From Zygnema cylindricum (taxonomy: Eukaryota; Streptophyta; Zygnematophyceae; Zygnematales; Zygnemataceae): DNA of 49,979 bases. Positions 10,943-21,719 of this stretch are shown piece by piece; the first letter of the stretch is position 1; each line of letters opens with the position of its first letter. A model generated the notes under the pieces. That model searched no databases and was not told the origin of the DNA. It saw only the letters and a program-made list of their open reading frames with translations. The position numbers were made by a program, and so were the translations under genes. The stretch spans positions 93,572-143,550 of the forward strand of contig JBBHKE010001737.1 in assembly GCA_037447655.1 (NCBI GenBank), read 5' to 3'.

Positions 10943-11032
10943 TTTGCAGCTTGAGGGGGGGAGGAGAAAGAAGAAGAAAAAAATAAAATTCACAATTCAC
11001 CACCGCAACCTTTTCCACTGGGGGGGGGCAGC
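10943..11032 (+). promoter_or_regulatory. Twin G-run purine segment between methyltransferase and RT (G1)
   Basis: TTTGCAGCTTGAGGGGGGGAGGAGA is followed by an AG/AT-rich spacer and a second G-run at 11020-11028 before GGCTCAAAT. The same layout occurs in G3 (minus strand, about 25034-24963) and G4 (30198-30271). It looks like a central polypurine tract or a boundary between two reading frames; the role is inferred. Confidence 0.4.
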
Positions 11033-12662
11033 GGCTCAAATGGCGATAGCTTAGCCGAAGTTGTCAGCAGTACTGTCGTAGTTGAACGGGTAGAGGCAGA
11101 TCCGCTGATAGGGTTGGAGTTCGACATGAACCTCGTGGGTAGACTGCCGGAAGCTTGGGCTGCTCTGGAGCCGAGAAAAATAGATTGGACCTTGGGGAGC
11201 AGTTAGACCCTCAATAAAAAGCGCTGCTCTCCAAACTCTTGGCCGAAATTAAGTAGGTGTTCTCATGGTCACAAACAAATGTCGGCATCTACAAAGGAAC
11301 CCTTTTCCGAATAGATTTAATCGAGGAGAAGGCTACTGTTTTGCATAAGCTGTATCCTCTCAGCTTCAAGGAGAAGGAATTCATCACGGCTAAAGTCCAG
11401 ACTTTGGTGGAAACCGGATTAGTTAAGGAAAGTACAAAACTCTATGGGTTCGCTTCCCCGAAATTTCTTTGTCCGAAAAAGGAATCGTTCGGGAAAACTG
11501 TAGATTTTTGGATGTGTGGAGATTATCGCATGATGAACACGGCCACCATCTCTGATCGGTATCGGATGCCAACTCTGAAAGAGATATTCAACTCTCTTGC
11601 TGGTGCCACTATCTACTCTACTCTGGACATGAAGAACGATTTCCACTAGATCGCCATGGAACCAAAGCACCGGGAGCGAACGACATTTTGGCCAGGTTTC
11701 CAGCTGTATGAGTGGATTTACATGCCCTTCAGGCTGAAAAATGCACCGGCCAAATTCTAACGGGCAATGGAGGAAGTTCTCCGAGGAATCCATTGTGCTT
11801 GGTGCTATATTGATGATATGATCATATTCTACCAAACTTTTGAGGAACACCTGGAGCATATTCAGATCATTCGGCGGGCACTCCAAGCAGCAGCTTGAAA
11901 TGTCACCCGGGCAAAGGCATTTTTGGGGTGCAAAAAATCATTTACCTCGGACATGAGGTGACTTCCGGGACTATGGGTCCCCACATGGTCAAGGTGGCAG
12001 CCCTTGACGCTCATCCTTTACCGGAGGACATCTCGGCCCTTCGCACATTCCTGGGCTTGGCGAACTACTATCAGAGGTTTATTCTCGAGTTTAGCAGTCA
12101 CGCCTAGCCGCTGAATTAGTTATTGCGGAAGGATCAAGAATGGCAATGGGCCCAAGAGCAACAGATCGCCTTCCAGTTCTTAAAGAATGCTCTGAAACAG
12201 CACCTTGTGCTCCGGATGCCTTATCACCAAAGGTCTTTCCTCCTTTATACTGATTGGAGCAGGTTTTGATTGGGAGTTTTTTTTGCACAAGTTGATGATG
12301 CCGGTGCTGAATATGTGGTGGCTTACGCCAGCCGGAGCAATAACCAAGCGAAGGGAAATTATAGCAGTTACCACGAAGAGCTCCTCGCAGATGTTTTGGC
12401 AATCCAGCATTTCCGTCCTTATTTGTACGGGGTCCGTTTCACCCTGATTAACAACCACCAACCCCTCAAATGGATCATGGAAAATAGAAAATTAACTGAC
12501 AAACTCGCCAGATGGGTTCTTATCCTGCAAGAATATGGTTTCACCATTGTTCACAGGGTAGGGGAAATCCACAGGAATGCCGACGGACTAAGCCGAAATC
12601 CCAATCCCTCTACCTTGGATTTTGCCAAGGCTCGACATAATGAGGACCCTGAAATCAGTTAG
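11033..12662 (+). pseudogene. G1 reverse transcriptase and RNase H
   Basis: Ty3/gypsy RT. A pre-RT linker (LEFDMNLVGRLPEAWAALEP) leads to PLSFKEKEFITAK, DFWMCGDYRMMNTAT and the active site CYIDDMIIF (YIDD at 11806-11817), then a thumb KCHPGKGIFGVQKIIYLGHEV. RNase H (12240-12662) shows AEYVVAYASRSNNQAKGNYSSYHEELLA with the catalytic Glu, and HRNADGLSRN with the last Asp. TAG stops at 11647-11649, 12105-12107 and 12117-12119 stand where G4 has CAG. Confidence 0.92.
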
Positions 12663-12689
12663 GGACTCATTCGAGCATCTTCCGCCTTA

Positions 12690-14246
12690 ATCAGGCTTCC
12701 CCAATCTGGGGGGGAACCGTCAATATTTGCGGCGGACATGGAGGGGTATGCACCCGTAGGAGCAGGACGAAAGGATATCTGGAACAACTCCAATGCTCTC
12801 AAATTTATCCAGCAGGGGGCTCCTCTTCCCCACTTGGCTGGAGTTAAATTATCTTGGGTGCAGACTCGGATGACGGCGTATGATTAGGACGAAGGCATTC
12901 TCCTCCAGAAATGATTCGACGCTACAATGAAAGTGTTTCCTCCCCCCCAAGCTCAGGAAACTCTGATTACCTATCAGCAATGTGGACACTTCGGGCAAAA
13001 GCGGACAACTTCCATGGTTATAGGCTCTTATTGGTGGCACGCGTTGCGCGCCCAAGGCAATGGAATTGTGCAGACTTGCTCTTCATGCGATCGAGTCAAG
13101 GCACCTTTTGACAAAAAGGGCAGGATTGAGCTTTCATTCTCTTCCTATTCGACGGATGTTTTATCGATGGTCTTTAGATCTTTTGGGACCTTTTCCGACC
13201 AACAAACATGGGAACCGTTTTGTGCTAGTCATGATAGAACATTTTTCTTAAAAAGAAAATAGAGTTGGTGGTTTTGCCCCGGAAGGAATCCAAGTCAATT
13301 GCTGATGCCATTTTGCAAAGAGTGCTGTAAGAATTTGGGGCGCCAACAAAGGTTCTAACAGACCAAGGATCTGAATTTGCCAAAGAATTTACGAATCTTT
13401 TGGAGAAATGCCTCATCGATTAATGAAAAACAGGCCGCAACCACCCCCAAGCCGACGGTTTGGTTAAAAGGTAAGTACAAACAGTGAAGCAGTCACTACG
13501 TAAATATGCAGTGGAAGAAGATTTGGGAGAGTGGGACCGAAGGGTGCCTAGGATTGCCATGGGATACAATTTAAGCTGGCTAGCTTCTCTCCACTTCTAT
13601 AGCTCTTACTTTATTTTATTTGGACGGCAACCGAATCTGCCTGGGTCAGCCTCGTCCCCAGCGGTGGTCTTCTTGGAGATGGATGACAAGGGAATGGTCA
13701 AAAACTGATCGTCGATAGAGCCAAGATCTTCCACCAAAAGATGCCTTTCGCTATGGGGAATTTAAAGGCGGCTCAACACAGGGATCAGTTGTGGTATACT
13801 CTGCACCAGAGCAAGAATTATGTGCCTTGTGATGATTTATGCGAGGGGACTTTGTATATATCGCATGCAACAGAAGAAGGACACACTTGATATTTCTGCA
13901 GGGCGGGTGATTTTGAAAGTGATAGAAGTTTCCAACAAAGGAGTTCTTACACTAGAGGGAAAGGATGGTCGAAAAATTAATGAGAATCAGATCAATGTGG
14001 CCCCTTGCCATCGCTGGAGATTGGAGGACAAACCCAATTTCCACTTGACTTGCTTTACCGATCCTCCTTCGTGTTCGACAACATGCAGCATGTCCTCTCA
14101 GGGAGGTCACGTCTTGATCTACCATCACGTCTTGATCTGCCATTAGTGCGGTCATTGTTGGCATTCAGCGTGTCACCCCTCTTCGTGGGAACCACGCACT
14201 CTACCCTCAGCACATGGTTCTGCGGAAACTGCGAATTTGACGCGTA
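12690..14246 (+). pseudogene. G1 DDE integrase with C-terminal PHD finger
   Basis: HHCC zinc domain (QQCGHFGQKRTTS, then CSSCDRV), catalytic core with WSLDLLGPFPTN (first Asp), LTDQGSEF (second Asp) and QADGLVKR, where the expected Glu of the ERV/AER context is lost. The C-terminal domain reads DTLDISAGRVILKVIEVSN and ends in a PHD-like finger. Stops and frameshifts occur throughout. It would insert the DNA copy into the genome. Confidence 0.88.
14065..14238 (+). other. PHD finger of the G1 integrase tail
   Basis: Both N-terminal cysteines are visible here (PPSCSTTCSM, C-x3-C), then ICH-stop-CGHCWHSACHPSSWEP, and, after a frameshift, WFCGNCEF. The pattern C-x2-C-x4-H-x2-C...W-x-C-x2-C is that of a PHD zinc finger. 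TAG at 14144-14146 stands where G4 has CAG (Gln). Confidence 0.75.
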
Positions 14247-14273
14247 ATTATACTTATGTCTTAGTCAGGGTTG

Positions 14274-14287
14274 ACTAAGAGGGGGGA
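14274..14287 (+). promoter_or_regulatory. G1 polypurine tract
   Basis: ACTAAGAGGGGGGA, identical in layout to G4 (33511-33526) and G3 (21687-21700, minus strand). It is directly followed by the B1 repeat. Confidence 0.75.
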
Positions 14288-14547
14288 AAATCGGACACCG
14301 GCTCAATTACAAAGAACCTAATCCCTTTGTCTGGCCAGATGGGGATAGGAGGGGGAAGGAGATATCTTTTCACCCTCCCATGCACTCATCCCTATTTTGC
14401 ATGCATGTCTATCGGAAAGATGCGGGCAGCAGTGGGCATAATCATTATTATGGGAAGCATTCGCATTCTGGGGGTTATTTGTAGGACTCCAATGTTGACT
14501 CTCCTGACAATGGGCCTTTCTCTCATGTTTGTCAGGCACGCTCGACA
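14288..14547 (+). repeat. G1 repeat B1
   Basis: About 260 bases from the polypurine tract to GCTCGACA. It is repeated as B2 at 15735-15997 (shared: CTCAATTAC, CACCCTCCCATGCACTCATCCC, GCATAATCATTATTATGGGAAGCATTCGCATTCT). A 2-base spacer GT (14548-14549) separates it from A2. Confidence 0.85.
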
Positions 14548-14549
14548 GT

Positions 14550-15734
14550 TGTCAAGCTCGTGTGCTTTACAAGCACCCCTTAATTTCACCAAGGATTTCC
14601 GGGCCCATTCTCCCTTATAAGATCATCAGAGTACGGAAGAAGGAGTGTACCCAACCGGACGAGATTATTCTATTTTCTAAACTGAGCGGAATGCGCTTTA
14701 TTTCGCGCCTAACGGAGGCCGAACGGCCAAGTTATTCCGTCTCACAGATTGCAATTCTGTTACATTAACCAATTTACACCAGCTCTTGTGGGGGGTACAT
14801 TTTGGATCGCCAAGTAAACTTTTGGATTGTCATCTAGATTATGTTGTTAGCTGTCAATAGGAATCTAGTTCAGGATCAGCTGACTTTTGGTCCATTAATT
14901 ACCTTAGGTCAAAGTCTGGCACTTTTGTGTCATTTTTTGTACTTTGTCTTATAATAGTGAAAAAAATAATAACTTCCAGCCACGGATCTAGCCGCAGTCC
15001 GGTGCATAACCTTTTGCCCCAAGCGTAGTACGGATAAATTTGTCTTATGTCAGTTCCATTTCACTTGCTTCATGATCATTGGCTAGTAGTACAACTTTGA
15101 CTTTTGGACATACGATTTCGCAAACTTTGATGTATAAGGCACTTCGGGTTTGAATGAGACAGGCTGTTTTTCGGTACTCTCTTCTGTGAAAACCCTCAGA
15201 AAATTTAAACAAACCTTCTTTCAAAGAATCTTTGTCTAGTTTGAGTGTTTGACTCTATTGCCATTTTGGTTTGGATTTGTCTTGTTTGGAGGTCTTATTT
15301 CGGGTGGTTAGTTGGCAGTATCCATTCTTTTGGGCGATCTTGACTTTTGCTATTTGAAACTGAGAAGAGTCCAGTCGGTTCCGATCTGCGAAAATTGAGG
15401 TGTGAAGGAGGATCATACCGGTCATCGGTGTTATCCGGAGATATTTCGTCTTCTCTTTGTGTCCGTTTAGCTTTTCGGGGTATGTTGAGCTTGCTTCACT
15501 ATCATTATTAATTCTATCTTTAATTCCATTTTTTGGGGCAAGGTGATACTGTTAAATCTGAAATAGCCATTTCTTTATATTTTTGTTATTTCTGCGTGGA
15601 AGTTTATTTGTTCCTTTTTGGTAGTCCTTGCTAGCCCTCCGTGGCAATCTCGCCGGAACAGACTATTAGAATCTTTTGGCACCATAACAGTTGGTTTTGA
15701 GGACACATTTGGCCGATTTCCAGCCGATCAGTAC
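14550..15734 (+). repeat. G1 repeat A2
   Basis: Starts TGTCAAGCTC and ends with a PBS-like CGATCAGTAC just before B2. It is homologous to the A repeats of G2, G3 and G4 (for example GTCCATTAATTAC, GCCCCAAGCGTAGTACGGAT, GATGTATAAGGCACTT). No gene is seen in it. Confidence 0.85.
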
Positions 15735-15997
15735 AAAATTAGGACATCGACTCAATTACCGAGAACCTAATCCTTTTCCCTGGCCAGGTGGGGAAATCAA
15801 GGGGGAGGAGATATCTTTTCACCCTCCCATGCACTCATCCCTATTTTGCATGCATGTGTATGGGAGGGATGCGGGCAGTAGTGGGCATAATCATTATTAT
15901 GGGAAGCATTCGCATTCTGCGAGTTATTTTCATGACTCCGATGCCGACTACTCCGCGCAGTGGGCCTTTCTCTCATGTTTCTCATGCACGCTCGACA
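15735..15997 (+). repeat. G1 repeat B2 and right end of the element
   Basis: Second copy of B, ending ...GCACGCTCGACA. The next bases (GTCTTCCCTCTATTCC) belong to the G2 element on the other strand, which fixes the right end of G1. Confidence 0.85.
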
Positions 15998-17340
15998 GTC
16001 TTCCCTCTATTCCATAAAGCCAAAGGAACCACCACCTAGGTCCGTTTCGGTTCTCCGGGGTCTCGGGTGTAAACTAATCCTTTCACACACTTAACTCCAT
16101 ATTAAGCCTGGTCCATGTGGCCATCCCCAACAGAATTTCAAACTGCTTCCCTTCCACCACTAAGATGGGGAGCTGGATTCGGATTCGTTGGCCAGCATCA
16201 TCGGAGAATTCAATTTCTATGGCTTTGACGATTTCATGGACCGGCTGCCTTCCGCTGCTAATAGTACCTACGCAGATTTTGCTCGGGAGGATTTGTGGTC
16301 GTAATTCCTTCTGCATCTGCTGTAAAGTAGAAGTTATAGTTAAATTTGAGAGCGCATTGGTATCGACCACTGTGCATGATAGCCTCTATAGCTGTTGAAA
16401 TTGAAATTGCCGGTCAAGTTGAGGATGAAGGCCACTGATAATGCGTTGTAATCCCTATCCATGATACGGGTCTTGAAATATGCCGACAAAAAGACGGAAT
16501 TGGGTGGATCTGCCAACGCTAATTTCCCCTGTCCTAAGTGGATCTTCTTTCCCAGTGCCTGAATGATGATATCTTTGGGCAGATTATGGGACGAGGCTAG
16601 AGTTTTGACATGTGTGAGGGCGTAAGGCATCAGGTGTGTTACTAACATAGCCGCTAGTTTGGAGAAAGGAGGTTGATAATTAGGCGGTGAAATTGGGGAA
16701 CCTGGTTCCTTCGGTTTCTTCTGTTCCCCCCCCCCCTCTCTACTTCCTCATTTTTTGAGTCCGAATCCGTTGCGAGCGGGGACTCTGGGGTAACGTTCCC
16801 CGGGTGCTCTACCAAGTACCTTTCAAACCAATCTTGGTTGCTCCCTTTCTTCTTTTCCAATGCTTCTTTTTCCAACCTTTTTTCTTTTTCCCCTTTGTAA
16901 TTTTTGAAGCTCGGTGGAATTTTCTTGGTTGTCGAGAGTGATGGTTGTGTAGGTTTGATTCTGAGGCCTATCTCTTAGTTTAAAATAATTGCCCGGGGAG
17001 TAAAAGATAAGGGTCCGGTGGTTTTTCGGTTATGGTCCCCTTGGGCCATTCTTTGCTTGTCTTTTTTGTGCTTCGAGGTGGTATTACGAAGCTATCTCCA
17101 ACTGTCCCCTACACCCTCATTCCAGGCTCCGGATAAAAATGTTCGTGCATGGTGAGCTTTTGGGGGTTCTAAATCCCAACCTATTACATCGTCATCATCC
17201 CCACCTGTTATGGGCTGTTGCTTAAGCTCCGCAAGCTTTTGCAATAACTCATGTTTTTGTCGCTGGAGTTTTTGTGTTGCTGTCAGAGGGGAGTTTTTCA
17301 AGCGGAGGGCAGCCAATTCTGATGCCATTGCTATCAATTG
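15998..17340 (-). pseudogene. G2 gag-protease linker and aspartic protease
   Basis: In minus order: coiled-coil-like linker MASELAALRLK...KLQRQKHELLQKLAELKQQ (17337-17200), DDDDVIGWDLEPPKAHHA, a charged stretch with DWFERYLVEHPG (16875-16654), LMPYALTHVKTLASSHNLP (16648 onward), then the protease. The active-site region reads VDTNALSNLTITS, so the DTG triad is changed to DTN. The domain ends FEILLGMATWTRLNM. It is broken by stops and a frameshift near 16370. Confidence 0.85.
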
Positions 17341-19926
17341 CTGACTTTGCTGCTAGATTATTCTTTTTGGTGTAGGCGTTGGCGGATTTGGAGGTGGCTC
17401 TGGTATTTCAGTCGTGGATTGAAGGCGACGCCCCCATGGGTAGAGGAGCTGAAAAGGGAGAGTATTGATCGCAGTTTCTCCTTCGCCACTGAACAAGGCG
17501 AATTGCATCATATCTTTCGGTACCCCAATTTTGCACAAGCATTGTTCTTCCTGGTGTCCGATGAAGCCACACGCACACACTTAGAACCTTCGATTTTTTA
17601 TTCCCCCCTAAGCTTGTTGGAAACCTGAGCGTCATCGAATTTTTGCAGTTTTATATGCCTCAGCTGCATTTGAGGCATTTTAGTGGTTTCAGATCGAGGA
17701 GTTGGGCGGTAATTTCCTTGGTTACTAGTGTTTTGTCTCCCCCCCCTTCTCCTTGTTTCTGCTCTAGCTGCTTAAGGGTCTTTTCAGCTCTCTCTTTCTC
17801 CCACTCCTTTTTCTTGAGCGCCAATTCTGGTTTGAGTTTTTGAGGGCAGCGTTTCAACCCGTGGCCTGTTTGTTGGCAATTCAGGCAATTAAACAAAATC
17901 ATTCTGTCATCAGCCCCCATCGCTATCAGCCGCATGTCTGCCTCTAAGCTTCCGCAAAGCTTAAAATTCCTCTTCTTCCTCATTGCTTAAAGAGGTTTCT
18001 CCGACAAACGCGGCGAAGTTAGTTTTGGCCTTGCGAGTGACAGCCTATTCCCGAGCCTCGCTGTGGACAAAATGGTTGTACAGTTTCATGGCCACCATGG
18101 AGATTTCCTTAGCCAAGGCATTAATGTCCTAGATTGCTTGCTCTGCAATCGAATTATCTAGAGCAATTTTCCCTTTGGGTCCGAACAAATTTTGGACAGC
18201 GATAAAGTATTTGGTTGCCATTGCCGGAAGGTCAATAGTTGACAGTTTTTATTTCTGGCCGAGGCTTGAGAGCCTATTGAAAATGGTTTGTGTCGTCTCA
18301 TTTTTCAAGCATCGGAATTCCGTGAATTCCTTGATGGCGAACTCATTCCTTTCAATATACAGAAGTCTCCAGGCGTTGAGAAGAGTGGTTCTAGAATTTG
18401 GGATTTGCGATCATTCGAGTGGTAGTCTAGGCGGCCCGAATAGGTTGACGTAGGCTCGACCTTTTGCTTGCAGCTTCATGTCATCTGTGAAGTTAGATGT
18501 GACAGGAGCGGTTGCAGCTGCGACCAAGTCCGCCTCCGCTTGCAAGACTGTCCATCGAGAGCTAAATCTCAAATCTTGATGATAGGAGCCATCAAGAGAG
18601 GTTGTCGCTCCTTGTAGTTTGCTAGAGCGCCCCCAGAGAGGTAGTTGACCATCATTCGGAAGAGAGTAGTTTCAAAGTCATCTGGTATGGCCCCTCCCCG
18701 ATATTTGTTGATTACGGACTGAGTGAAGGATTTCCACAAAAGTTCAAAATTGAAAAATGCTATCTCGGAATTATCCCCTGTAAATATTCGGTTATCCCCC
18801 ATTTCTTTCTCCTCCTCCGCAAAGTTGATAAATTGGGGAGAGTGTGGCTGTGTGGGACTGAAAAATTGAACCGGGGAAATTACTCTTAGTTTTTCGCCTT
18901 CCGAGCTTGTATCGCCTAATTCTCCGACAAAAGTAGCGACCAAAGATGTAGTCTATTTCTCCCCCGCTGAGGAAGTGCCCTCTGCTGAAAAGATGGTTGG
19001 TGGGTAGGAATCTCTCACAGGTAATACCTAGTTCTCATGGGTGCAGAGGGTCTCTGCGTTTGCTAACTTCTCTTTTCCGGCGGAATTTGAAGATCCAGTC
19101 TGTTTGGAGGAGTGCCCAGAGATGACGAATAAGAAGCAGAAGGTGAAGGTTCTTGCCGGGGATACGGTGTATGCCCCCTAGCAGTGCGTCTCGACAGAGG
19201 TCAAGGGAGAGGATCAAAAGTGGAAGATGGTGAGCGCCAGTGAGGTGGAGAATAAGCAGGGATGGCGGCTTCAGGTGGAGCGGAGGTGATAAGGTTTTCA
19301 TCCACCAACCCGAGGAGTCTTGTGGGAAGGCTCTTGGGATTGGCTGAAGGTCTTGGAGCTTGAGAGGAAGGAGTTGGATGAGGAGAAGAGGGAGGATCGG
19401 ACACGGTTTGGAAAGAAGCGAAGAAACAGTAGCCTGTCCGAAAGGAATAAGGATCTTTCTTCAAGCCTTAAGCTCCACCGATAAAAAAGTGGGGTGCCCT
19501 TGAGATTCAGTATCCAACTCATAAGGCAGATCTGCACCCAAACCCTTTTCATTAGGTCCTTTAATACCTCCCCCCCCCCCTTCCTGAAGAGGAAGTTTCT
19601 GCGAAGTTCGAGCTGGAAGCTGGAGTCTTCTGGGGTTGATCTCGGAGAAAGATAAGCTTCCCTGGTCGGCTCCTTGAGATAAGGTTTTATTACAGGAGAA
19701 GTCGAAACTTGCCAACTGAGAAATCCTTCGAACCTAAGCCAGGCGTCTCGTATCAGATGTAACTCATGTTCCCATACTTTCTTCCTTTCCTCTTTTAGAG
19801 CCTCCCTGTCTATTTTGAGAGGTCCGGCCCCTGTCGTAGCCCCACCTTGAGACTTCAGCTTGTTCACTAATTCTTGAGCACTGCTGAACATCCCTGTTAA
19901 ATCTCCCACCTCTACACCTGGCGCCC
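17341..19926 (-). pseudogene. G2 gag: proline/serine-rich middle, capsid, two zinc knuckles
   Basis: Continues gag after the G3 insertion. From 19926: EVGDLTGMFSSAQELVNKL, then REALKEERKKVWEHELHLIRDAW, a Pro/Ser-rich stretch, capsid start MGDNRIFTGDNSEIAFFNFELLW (18810-18570) and degraded capsid down to about 18000. First knuckle CLNCQQTGHGLKRC (17890-17850, C-x2-C-x4-H-x4-C) is followed by a Lys/Glu-rich helix; the second is CVC/CACGFIGHQEEQC (about 17580-17545). Multiple frameshifts occur. It packages the RNA. Confidence 0.85.
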
Positions 19927-20213
19927 TGTCCAGCGTGCCTGGTGCACCATAAAGAATGAAGCTTTTGGCGTAAATGGTCGGCATAGGAGTCCTATCAATA
20001 ACCCTAAAATGCGGGTGCTTCCTATGAGGGTGATAATGCCCAGTTTTGCCCTCCCCTACCCCCCGGAGACGTGCATGCAAGGCATTGTAGATAATGGGGC
20101 AAGCTGAGAAATGCAAGGTAGGGGAGAAGAAAAGATACCCCACTTCCCCTCCCTTTTCCCCATATGACCGGAAAAGGGTGGCTATAAAGGCAATCGGGCC
20201 AAAGTCCCAATTT
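19927..20213 (-). repeat. G3 repeat B2 and right end
   Basis: Minus strand, AAATTGGGACTTTGGCCCGATTGCC to GCACGCTGGACA. It matches B1 of G3 (21686-21400) nearly base for base over long runs such as the GAGACGTGCATGCAAGGCATTG segment. The sequence left of it switches to gag of G2. Confidence 0.85.
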
Positions 20214-21397
20214 GCTTATCCACTGGAATTCTGACTTTTGTACCCTCAGAACCCACTGTTGTAGTACCCGAGATGAGAGAAATCGGTTCCGGAGGTAACA
20301 CAGCAAAATCCAAAAAGGACTACCGGCGGAGGACAAATGAACTTCCACGCGAAAATAATAAAAATAAAAAAATGATTGGCTGTTTCAGATTTAACAATAT
20401 CACCTTGCCCCAGAAAATGGAATTAAAGGTTGAATGAAGAATTATGGCAAAGCAAGCTCAACATACCCTACAAAGCCAAGATGACACGAAGGGAAGACGA
20501 AATATCTTCTGGTGGCACTGAAGACCGGTATGATTCTCCTTCACAACTCAGTTTCCGCATATCGGAACCGATTAGAATCTTCTCGGTTTCAATAGCAAAA
20601 AGTCAAGATCGCCCAAAAGGATTGAAAGTGCTAACTACCCGCATGAACTACGATCTCCAAACAAGACAAATCCAAACCAACATGGCAATAGAGTCAAGAA
20701 ATCAAGCACAACAAAGATTCTCCAAAAATAAAGTTTGTTTAGAATTTCTCTAAGGTTCTTCACAAGAGATAGTAGTGAAAAGCAACCTGTCTCCTTCGGC
20801 TTCAAGCGCCTTATACAACTAAGTTTCTTCACTTCCGGTCCTAAAAGTCAAAGCAAGACAAGGATCCAATCAGCGGGAAGCAAATGCTATTGTTCTGACA
20901 AGAGACAAATTAAACTCTACTACGCTTAAGGCCAAAAGTTGTGCTTTCTGTCTCGGCTAGATTTCCAGCTAAAAGTCAAAGTTGGTTCCACTTCAATAAG
21001 ACAAGGTACTTAAAATGACGTCTAAATGCCTGATTTTAACCTGATCTTATTAATGGACAAAACGTCAGTTAGACTTGTATTAAATTCCTACTGACATAAG
21101 TCAGCCAAATCTTAATGACTATGCCAAGAGTTACGTGGCGTTCCAAAATGTGACCCTTAAAAGGTCAAGTGGCAACTGACTGCATGTAACTGACTGAAAT
21201 TTTTGAAGCGGAATAACTTGGCTTTCCAGCCTCCGTTAGGCGCGAAATAAAGTGCATTCCGTTCAGTTTAGGAAATCCCTTGATCTGGTCTGGTTCCGTG
21301 TGCCTCATTCGGCTTACGCTAATGTCCGTACAGGTAGAAAGGGTTCTGAAGATCTTGGGGAAGTAAAGGTGTGCCGAAAACACACACGAGCTTGATA
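20214..21397 (-). repeat. G3 repeat A2
   Basis: Minus strand, starts TATCAAGCTC (TGTCAAGC with one change) and ends TTCCAGTGGATAAGC, a remnant of the PBS sequence, before B2. It is homologous to A1 of G3 at 42850-41680. No gene is seen in it. Confidence 0.85.
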
Positions 21398-21399
21398 GT

Positions 21400-21686
21400 T
21401 GTCGAGCGTGCCTGGTGCACCATAAAGAATGATGCATTTGTCGTAACTGGTCGGCATTGGAGTCCTGACAATAACCCCAAAATGCGGGTGCTTCCCATGA
21501 CACTGATAATGCCCAGTTTTGCCCTCCCATACCCTCCGGAGACGTGCATGCAAGGCATTGCAGATAATGGGGCAAGCTGAGAAATTCAAGGTAGGGGAGA
21601 AGAAAAGATACCCCATTTCCCTTCCCTTTTCCCCATATGACCGGAAAAGGGTGGTTGTAGAGGCAATAGGGCCGAAGTCCCAATTT
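21400..21686 (-). repeat. G3 repeat B1
   Basis: Minus strand, begins AAATTGGGACTTCGGCCC immediately after the polypurine tract and ends GCTCGACA; two bases (AC) separate it from A2. Confidence 0.85.
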
Positions 21687-21700
21687 CCCCCCCTCTTAGT
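21687..21700 (-). promoter_or_regulatory. G3 polypurine tract
   Basis: Minus-strand ACTAAGAGGGGGGG directly before B1, as in G1 and G4. Confidence 0.75.
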
Positions 21701-21719
21701 TAATCGAGACTAACAATTA

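Larger units (their letters stand above)
8946..15997 (+). mobile_element. G1: gypsy-type DNMT element, 5' truncated
   Basis: Plus-strand member of the split-repeat family. Present: the gag-protease linker, protease, methyltransferase (first motif deleted), RT, RNase H, integrase with PHD finger, polypurine tract, then B1, A2 and B2 repeats. Its right end (GCTCGACA, 15997) is followed by protease-downstream sequence of G2 on the opposite strand, so G1 inserted into G2. Repeat A1 and gag are missing; the left edge is the C3 LTR. Confidence 0.85.

Noticed and set aside
14060-14246. Chromodomain at the integrase end, as in chromoviruses
   Set aside because: No chromodomain aromatic motif is seen; the Cys/His spacing is that of a PHD finger.
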